Below, one piece after another: positions 56,617-64,000 of a stretch of DNA of 64,000 bases. Numbering within the stretch: the stretch's first letter is position 1; every line of letters starts with the position of its first letter. Below the pieces are notes generated by a model, which was given only the letters and a program-made list of their open reading frames with translations, did no database searches and had not been told where the DNA came from. A program made the position numbers and the translations under genes. Origin of the DNA: Lindgomyces ingoldianus (taxonomy: Eukaryota > Ascomycota > Dothideomycetes > Pleosporales > Lindgomycetaceae); NCBI RefSeq assembly GCF_010093535.1, contig NW_022985195.1, positions 750,467 to 814,466 on the forward strand. Direction: 5' to 3'.

Positions 56617-58747
56617 TTAAACCTTCAGCTCTGCCGTCTGACTCCCCACTCTCTCAACCTCCCTCGTGCCTGAGACCTTTTCCATCTGCGCGGCAGCAGC
56701 TTTCTCGCCCTCAACATCCATAACCTCCGCGATCCCTCCACTTCCGCGCGTAAGCTGCGCACCCTTACGGCCGATAAGATACCATGGCAGATTGAACATC
56801 TCATCCATAGCCTCGAGGGATTTACCTATTGCAATCTCATTAGTATGATTCTAGGTGTAGGGATAGACGGATTAGGAGATGCATGTCTGACCTGTAGTCT
56901 CTGGCAGGAAAAACCACACCCAAGCTAAACCGATAGCCGTCACACAGCTGAAGAAGAGCATGGTTCCTCCGGTAGTCATGGCTAGGAACATAAGCGGGAC
57001 CGCCTGTATACACCCTCGATTAACTTCTGCCTTCCAAGTAAAGTACAGACGTCCAAGGAAAGGGGTGAGTAAGGTAGGACAGAAGACTCACCTTCGAATT
57101 CCCATACTGATTAACAAAATGAAACGTCATCGCAATACTCCCGCCCAGTGCCCTCAACCTCAACGGATAAATCTCACTGTTGATCAAATACTGAATACTA
57201 TTCCAGCCCAACGCCCAGCCGAACCCGGAGAAATAGATCATGACAATGGCGCCCGTTGCCGCTCGTTTCTGGGAGGGAGTTTGCGCGACATCTTTGTCGG
57301 CGATGTTGTTATCAATGAGGAGGAAGATCGCCATATACAGCATTGCGAAGAGCTGGAGCGTTATGCCGGAGGAGAGAGCGCGCTTGCGTCCGATGAGGTC
57401 GATAAGTAAGAAGGCGCATAAGATGCTGGAGATGAACTTGACGAGCCCGAAGATGGCGGTTGCGAAGAGTTTTTCGTTTTGGCCTGTTGTGCCCCTGGAG
57501 AGTTTGTTAATATCTCTTTTGAACGGTGTGGGGAAAGATAGCATACATCATCTCGAAATATTGCGGGGCGTAAATAGTGATGCTATTAGCACCAGACCAT
57601 TGGGCAAGCAACTGCGACATGATGCTCAACTGGATCCTGTACAGATTCCCTTTGCTAGCAAATAGCTCTCTAATCGGACCGAGCCAACTAGTACCCATAG
57701 TAGCTTCTCGTTCGCGGTTTAGCTGGTCGTTAATATCAATGATTTCGCTAGTAACATAGGGGTGGTCGGATGGCAGTTGACGTAAGCGAGAAAGTGTTTC
57801 CAGGGCTTCTTCATGTCGACTAACTTTGATGAGCCAGCGTGGAGACTCGCGTGAGAAGAAGGAAAGAGTAAAGATTATGCCAGCAAACATCAAGTGCATG
57901 CTAAGATCTCGTTAGCTTCATGACTGAGATCTCGGTCGGAAGTGTTACCTGTTTGGAACAAGCCATTGCGCATCCGTCTTCGACGAGATATGAATCGAAG
58001 ATCCCCAAGACGCGAAATAGGCGAGCATGATGCCACTGTGCCACACATTAGCATCTATTGCAACTGAAGCACCGGGATCAGGGCGCTCACATATAAACCG
58101 CACCAGCAAACGCACAAACACAAAGTCCCCGGATGGCCCTCGGCGCGGTCTCCGCCAAATACGTCGGTGCCACAACTGTTGTCTGTCCGATCCCAATCCC
58201 TGCAATAAACCTCCCCGCATATACCATTCCAAGATTTCCCGTCCTCGCACTAGCCAGGAAAATACTAATCCCTAGTACCCACAAACAACACAATTGCCTT
58301 GTTGCCCATAATCTTCCAATCTTGTCCGTAAGGTAGAAGGCAATAAGTGCACCGAGGATAGATCCCATCTGGACCATGGAAGTGATGTTGGAGAGTAGTT
58401 CCGCTCGGTCGTGCTTGGATTTAGAAGGATCTTTGAGGCCGAATTTATCCTGGAAGGGCTTCAGTTCCGCAGTTGTGCCGATTAGACCTTCATCGATGCC
58501 GCGAGCAGCACCCATCAGGCCGAAGACTGGAGGATCTTGTTAAAGATGTGAAGGGGCTTTGGTGGGGAGATACCCTACCGAAGACGCCATACCAGAGTCT
58601 CCAGTTTAGAGACTCTTTGGGAGTGTCCTTAAGATTTTCTCGCCAAGGGTTCCACATGGGGAAAGTGGGACTGATGTTGAGCTGATATGGGATTATTACT
58701 TGGCTCCCAAATGGCTTGGGTTTACCAGCGAGAAAGTCGAGGAACAA
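56617..58747 (-). CDS. MFS sugar transporter (sugar porter family)
   Basis: Seven exons: 58579-58747, 58091-58526, 57949-58035, 57547-57900, 57092-57494, 56892-57003 and 56617-56825; introns 47-89 bp, all in frame; product 589 aa. Sugar porter signatures are present: LTDKIGRLWATR (loop 2-3), GRFIAGIGIGQTTVVAPTYL (TM4-5), RESPRWLIK (loop 6-7), DLIGRKRAL (loop 8-9) and LPETTGKSLEAMDEMF (after TM12, across the last junction). Twelve helices fit. An unusually long N-terminal stretch (about 50 residues with WNPWRENLK) precedes TM1, a feature of one fungal hexose/quinate-type branch. Substrate unknown. It converges on the carbonic anhydrase and lies next to, and on the same strand as, the dehydrogenase. 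Confidence 0.92.
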
Positions 58748-59482
58748 GTGAAATGAACACTAGGGTTGAGGTTTCGTGTGTAGTAAGACGAACTTTCACA
58801 ACACGCAATGCCAGTTTGAACAGAAGGCAAAGTTACTCAAAGCTTAGGGATGGCGGGGTTTGATATCGTGGTCAGCAGTCAAACAAAGTTTCGTGCGCGT
58901 CTCACAAAACCCAGGTTCGGGGAACAGAACGTGTGACCACATATATATGCTACGATGCCTCCAGCTTAGTAGGCTAATTGTGCATGCACCTTCCAAACAT
59001 GGCCATTGCATGCACATCCTGGCTCTTCACCAACTCAATTCCGCTCCTCTCTCTATCGCCAACAACAGGGAAGAAGGCCGCACTACTTATGCTTGGCTGG
59101 TCAAGTGCTAACACAGGTGTAACAAGGAGACATCAATGTTGCAATGCCTAGAAACATGGCGTAAAGCTTTGCATGCTTTAGTCGTGAAGCTTTTGCACGG
59201 CGAGAGAATGCGAAGCTTGGCAACGGAAAAGCCGACGGGGAGTGGTTGTGATACGTCGGAGAAGACTGGGGGTTGAAAGAGAGGTGTGAACATCCATGAC
59301 CACCCCGCACTTGATCCATTCCCCCACATGCCAAGCACCTTGGCATTAGGGGTGCTATCGCACACATCAATTCAGTGCGCTCGTCACCGAAGAAAACCCG
59401 GCTAGAACTGTTCATAAAACAAAAACGACTAGATGATTCAAGACCGAACTAGGTTTTGACGATGGTCCACCTCAGGGCTCTT
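58748..59482. other. Intergenic between same-strand genes
   Basis: Promoter side of the sugar transporter and 3' flank of the dehydrogenase. Overlapping minus frames at 59101-59415 show no domain. Confidence 0.4.
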
Positions 59483-60639
59483 CTACAAACGGGATTTTAC
59501 GGGACAGGACGACACCGAAATACTTTGAGCCCCAACTCGTTGAGATTCTTTGTTGAGGGCTTCAACTTCCGCTTGCACAAGCGGGATTCCATCGTGTAGG
59601 CGCTCTTCTTTCATCAATAGCTCAATCTCACCTGGGAAGTAGATGCGGTCTGTGCCTGCCATTCGGTCCGAGCCGATTACACGGCCATATAGGTAATCCA
59701 TACGTTGTTTAAATTCCTCAAGACTCATGAACAGGTCTGGCTTGAGAGCGACGAGGAAGTGGCCGACGTCTGCGGGCTTGGAGGGATCGTAGGGGTTCGT
59801 GACGTGCCCAGCAAATGCGCTGCCGGAGAGAACGCCAGCGAAGACGTCCTAGAACAAAATATGGGTTTAGAAAAGCAGTATATGTAAACTTGACAGGAGT
59901 TACGTGCCATCATGATGGCAAGGGCTGAGCCCTTGGGTCCGCCTATTGGAAGCATGACACCTTCTAGAGCCTTTGCTGGGTCGTCAGTCTGCTTTCCCTC
60001 CTTGTCTAATGCCCAGTCTTTCGGTATCTTCTCCCCTCTCCGTAGGGCCTTGTGTATCTTCCCTCGGGCTGCAACACTGGGCGCCATGTCCACAATGAAG
60101 GGTCGCCCCTTCCCGGCTGGGGCCCCACAAGCGATTGGCGAAACACCCATCAGCTTTGACTTGCCTCCCCAGACTGGCACTGCAGGAGATGAGTTGGTGA
60201 AGACGAGGCTCACCATGCCTGCGTCGAGAGCCTGCTGAACCACCCAGGCTGACATGCCGAAGTGATTCGAGTGTTTGACAGACACCAGGCCTATGCCCAC
60301 CTCTTCGGCTATCTCTATGGCCTTAGCCATTCCCATGTGTGCCGCGAGAAACCCAAATCCATTATGGCCATCTACTTGAGCAACGGCTGGTGTGACTTGG
60401 CGAAGTGTAGGAGCGGCTCGGGGGTCGAGCACGCCCTGTCGAATGCGCGCCATGTAGCTCGGGATTCTGTTGATGCCATGTGTATCCACTCCCCGTAGAT
60501 CTGCTTCGACCAGACCTCTAGCAATGATAATTGCATTTTTGCGGGGGACTCCGTTACCGGCGAGGACGTTCTCGACGAATGCTCTTGCATTGGGGGCAGT
60601 CACATACATCATGCGGTTCTGTTCAGTGGCCGAAGACAT
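59483..60639 (-). CDS. Malate/L-lactate dehydrogenase family (Ldh_2) oxidoreductase
   Basis: Two exons, 59908-60639 and 59483-59848; product 365 aa. Family landmarks: GLVEADLRGVDTHGINRIPSY (parts GLVEADLRG, DTHGINR; the catalytic His), QVDGHNGFGFLAAHMGM, VSVKHSNHFGMSAWVVQQAL, FTNSSPAVPVWGG and VDMAPSVAARGKI, then GSAFAGH in the second exon. The 59-bp intron (59849-59907) starts GCACGT and ends TAG, a GC-AG intron. Only that splice joins MM to DVFAGVLSGSAFAG in frame as the family requires. The enzymes are NAD(P)-dependent and reduce 2-keto acids (malate, ureidoglycolate, 2,3-diketogulonate or cyclic imines). Substrate unknown; the adjacent sugar transporter suggests carbon catabolism. Confidence 0.92.
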
Positions 60640-60912
60640 CTTGGCAGACGTATAAAGCAGTTGTTCAGAGTGTCAATTGAGTTTTCAAGACAGACTTTGC
60701 GTCAGATATAGGGAAAAGTCGGAGCTGGAGGGTCAATCGCAGCGGATTTCCGGATATTACCTGCATGTTGAACATAACTTAGCTATCGGGAACTCGTATC
60801 GGTAAGAAGACCGTTCCGTGGTCTCCTCCGTTTGCCAAGCCGAAGCCTTGGATCTATTGTGTGCGTTAATCCGTGCAATGTCTTGGCAACACCTTAAACT
60901 TTGCTTTCCGCC
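60640..60912. other. Intergenic, promoter side of the dehydrogenase
   Basis: Normal composition up to about 60900, where the AT-rich element begins. No gene. Confidence 0.45.
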
Positions 60913-61068
60913 ACTAAATTTGTATAAGAACTTAAAATTTTGCCTATAAAACTCTATAACTACCTAACATCTTTTAATTTTAGTAAACATTTAGGCGCTG
61001 TACGTACTTCCTATTTAGGAAATAATAAGGCTAGGTTTTAATGTTTAAAATAGCTTTCTAGCTATGTT
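60913..61068 (+). repeat. Left terminal inverted repeat of the Tc1-like element
   Basis: Pairs with the reverse complement of about 63840-64000. Divergence is mostly transitions plus a few indels, including about 10 bp (GACAAAGCGA) present only in the right arm. Confidence 0.7.
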
Positions 61069-63839
61069 TTAAGCTTACAGAGTCTCTTGTCGCCCACCAC
61101 CTACTCAGCAACCCCCAGCGCTCACTGTGAGCGCCTGTGGCCTATCTAATTGTACGCGTATTAATATATGTTGTTTTTTACTGCTTAGATAAAGGCCGCA
61201 GGCAATTGCTAATTAAAAGGGGTGCAGCAACTGCGCAGTATACAATGTAATAGATAATTTAAAGACGCACAGCAGCGTAAGAGCACCTATCTAAGGCAGG
61301 CTTAGTTATCTACTAGCAATTAGTAAAGAAGATGTAGATGCTTTTTTTAGTAAGCTTATCTACTTTAAGTAGATGTACTAGAACAAGATTGCACTCTAGT
61401 TATAAGTAAAAAAAGGCATTTAAATTAATTACTTAAACATATTCTAGTTTCTCTTTTAATATAAATAAAGTTGCTAAACGCTTTAAGCGTTCTTTATTAA
61501 TTAAAATAAGAAACTTTATAACTTATATTATAACTTAATAAGACGCTTTACAGCAGAGGATTTAGTGTTTCTTAATAAGTTAATTTTTAATAAGAAGACT
61601 AGCTAGTAGCACTATATATACAGCTTAGTTAGCTATGTCTTTTAGTATACCTAGAATATTGCTTAAGGCAGTACTTAGTTAATTCTTCTTATGTATATAA
61701 TTAATAGCTATCTTTTTTATATAGCTGTAAAAAAAAGCTACTTTAATTAAGAGTAGTTTTTTAAGTAGATTAAAAAAAGTCTAATCCCTATGCTTTAAGT
61801 TGTGTATAGTAAGAAGCACTTAGTAATTATTCTAGATAACGTTTTAATTTATATAAATAATAAAGTAACATAGATTATTAAGGCTAGCAGGTATTTAGTA
61901 AGGTATCTGCCTTTATACTTGCTTAACTATAATCTAATAGAGCTTACCTTTACAGTGCTTAAAGTATAGATTAAGAGGAACTATCTATATATTTAAGGGT
62001 GTTTTAGTAGTAACTTTAGTGCCTTCTTAAGGGCAGCTATTTAAGAAAGCAAATGCAACTGTTTTACCTAAAAGCACTTTAAGTACATAGTAGAAGGGCT
62101 ATATATTAAGCAGGAGGAGCTAGAGTGCGCAAGGAGAGAGCTAAGAGAGCTTAAGAGAGTAGAAAAGTTTAAATTTAAATAGATTATTTAGCTATATTAT
62201 TTCTGCTACTAGTTCTGCCTTACTTACTACTACCTATCTTAAGTAGGCTGCTAGCTGTATAATATATTAGCTTAAACTAATAGAGATCTTTGTAGAGATA
62301 GTAAATAAGCCTATCTTTAAGCCTAAACTAGGTAACAGTAATAGTATACAGGTCACCTTTAACTCTGCTTATCTTGCAGAGATTCTTTATAGTCTATAGC
62401 TTCTTAGTTGCTACTTTTTACGTGTAAATGTAAGAATCTTTTTTATTCTCTAGCTATTACTTAACTAACTACTTAAAAAAGTCTTTTACTGTTTTTTAAG
62501 TATTCTATTTACTACCTTTTATTATAGGACTTAAAGAATAACTTAAAAATTAAGGCGCTGTTAAGGTAACAACTAGTAAGGCATGTAGCTGCTAGTAGTA
62601 AGAGAGTAGAGCAGCTTTTATAAGAGAGATACTAGCCTACGCTTAAAGCTATTAGAGATAGAGCTATTAAAACTTTTATTACTCTACTTAAGTAGCTTCT
62701 TTATTGCTTATTCTTACTATTTAGTTAAGTAACTGCTGCTAGCTTATTTGCTTTACTAGCTTCTTAAATAACAGCTTATTTAATAATAATAAGCCTAGCC
62801 TTTTCTTTTTATTTTTCTGCGTGTAAGGGTTTACCTAGAGCTTGTTACCTTTCTACTGTAGCGCCCTAACAATCTTATAACTAGGTACTATAACAGAAGA
62901 CTCTTCTATAACTATAGACCTTCCCTACACCTTAAAGTTAACTAGTTTAATAGCATAGTAAAATTAGTCTAGGTAAATATAGCACTACTCTTTATAGTTA
63001 TTGCAAAGCTCTATCTAGCACTTCTATGTACACATAATTGCTAAGTAGTAGTCTATTGCCTTAGATATCTCCTCTACTTACTCTGCTGCCCTAGCTTCAC
63101 GCAGCAGCTGCTAGGTACAACAGCTGCTTAGTATTGTTAGTATAGTATCTAGATCTAACAATAGCTTGTTAGCTAATTACTTACACAGAAATGCCCTCTA
63201 TAGAGCTTTAACTTTAACATAGAGCTCTACTTTAAAATCTACTCTATTAATCCTCTTAGTAAAGCGCTTAACATAGTAATTAACTGCTTTAAGCAGGTAA
63301 GCGCCCTCTATAAAACTAAAGTTAGCTAAGGTAATGTGCTGCTAGGTAGATTTAAGGTGCTTAGCTTAATAGCTTACTAAGTAACTAAGCTAAGTAACTT
63401 TTTACTTATTAATTATAAAAGCTGCATTAGCAAGCACTAAGTCTACTTTATCTTTTATAAATAACATAGAGAAGACTAGCTACTAGTAGTTATTGCTATT
63501 ATTAACTACTTAGTTTCTATTTATGCGCAGAATATACTTTATATCTATCTTATAGTTAGGCTCTTTAGGAGGTGGGGATAATTGCTGCTAAGGTAATAGT
63601 TAACACTCTAGCTTTACTACTAATAGTAGTAATAATAGTATCTTAATAGCAGCTATTAAAGCAGCAGCGCGCTGCTTATCTATAAAGGTAACTTTCCTTC
63701 TTGTCTGCTTATTTAATCTACTAGCTTTTTAACCTCTAGAAGGTGCTTTAGAGGCTGCTGCAGCAAGGGCTCTAGCTAACAGTTAACAGGTAGCACTAGT
63801 ACTTAAACGCGTGGCTGCTCTAGCTATAGCTTTTTAGCT

Positions 63840-64000
63840 AGAAATTATTTACTAAGGGCTATTTTAAACTTCTAAAATTTAGCTTTATTATTTCCTAATT
63901 AAGAAGTATGTATAGCTTTAAGATCTAACTAAAATAATAGATATTTAGGCATAGATAGGGGCAAATTGTCGCTTTGTCAAAGTTCTTATAGATTTGGTAA
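63840..64000 (-). repeat. Right terminal inverted repeat of the Tc1-like element
   Basis: Reverse complement starts TTACCAAATCTATAAGAACT, against TAAATTTGTATAAGAACT at the left. The outer boundary and target duplication may lie just past the window. Confidence 0.65.

Larger units (their letters stand above)
60913..64000 (+). mobile_element. RIP-mutated Tc1/mariner-like transposon with long terminal inverted repeats (right edge at or beyond window end)
   Basis: An AT-saturated block whose two ends are inverted copies of each other over about 150 bp (60913-61068 and about 63840-64000). For example TTAGGAAATAATAA occurs at the left, and TTAGGAAATAATAA again on the opposite strand at the right. 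Plus-strand reading at 61800-62182 gives a recognisable transposase C-terminus: HLVIILDN with Asp at 61835-61837, and LNYNLIELTFTVLK with Glu at 61940-61942. The two are in frame and 34 residues apart (DD34E, Tc1-like). The tail (EELECARRELRELKRVEK) ends at 62182. In-frame TAG and TAA replace expected W and Q, as RIP would do. The remaining 1.7 kb to the right arm has no readable product. Confidence 0.85.

Noticed and set aside
1..64000. CRISPR arrays, phage genes or bacterial operons
   Set aside because: No regularly spaced repeats; genes carry spliceosomal introns and fungal family content throughout.

Overview
The window is nuclear DNA of a filamentous ascomycete (Pezizomycotina). Evidence: genes with several short GT...AG introns (mostly 42-80 bp), families typical of filamentous fungi (Fungal_trans_2-like regulator, rhodopsin-domain membrane protein, GH71 mutanase, LtrA, SDA1, P450), and two AT-saturated blocks (about 12.1-15.2 kb and 60.9-64.0 kb) with the look of repeat-induced point mutation (RIP). 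I cannot fix the genus. Exon coordinates were derived by hand from splice sites and reading-frame continuity.

Layout. 0-3.4 kb: end of a 2H phosphoesterase gene, an alpha/beta hydrolase of the homoserine acetyltransferase family (-), and a flavin-reductase-like gene (+). 3.7-7.4 kb: a decayed gene and two miniature transposons. 7.9-10.0 kb: a seven-exon regulator without a zinc cluster. 10.7-16.4 kb: a GH71 alpha-1,3-glucanase pseudogene split by a 3,078-bp RIP-mutated hAT element. 17.6-25.4 kb: a Mn-type cation diffusion facilitator, an APH-fold kinase-like protein, an APC permease (-) and a D-2-hydroxyacid dehydrogenase. 25.8-32.5 kb: an unknown acidic protein (-), the ribosome-biogenesis factor SDA1, and a P450 (-). 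32.5-38.3 kb: gene-poor, with a 381-bp hAT-like miniature element. 38.4-44.9 kb: a rhodopsin-domain receptor-like gene, an unknown small protein (-), and an LtrA membrane protein (-). 45-49 kb: gene-poor. 49.2-50.5 kb: nitrilase. 52-54.6 kb: relics of a flavin monooxygenase and an MFS drug transporter. 55.6-60.6 kb: beta-carbonic anhydrase, sugar transporter (-) and an Ldh_2-type dehydrogenase (-) with a GC-AG intron. 60.9 kb to the end: a RIP-killed Tc1-like transposon with long terminal inverted repeats.

There is no single obvious pathway cluster. The most informative structure is the mobile-element set. Two hAT elements of one family (493 bp and 3,078 bp) each have exact 8-bp target duplications, related termini and a shared subterminal motif exactly 42 bp from the end. 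A second hAT-like miniature element, a TA-flanked miniature element and a Tc1 relic showing DD34E spacing complete it. Dead accessory genes (GH71, monooxygenase, MFS) lie in or near the gene-poor tracts, which suggests a decaying accessory segment among conserved genes.
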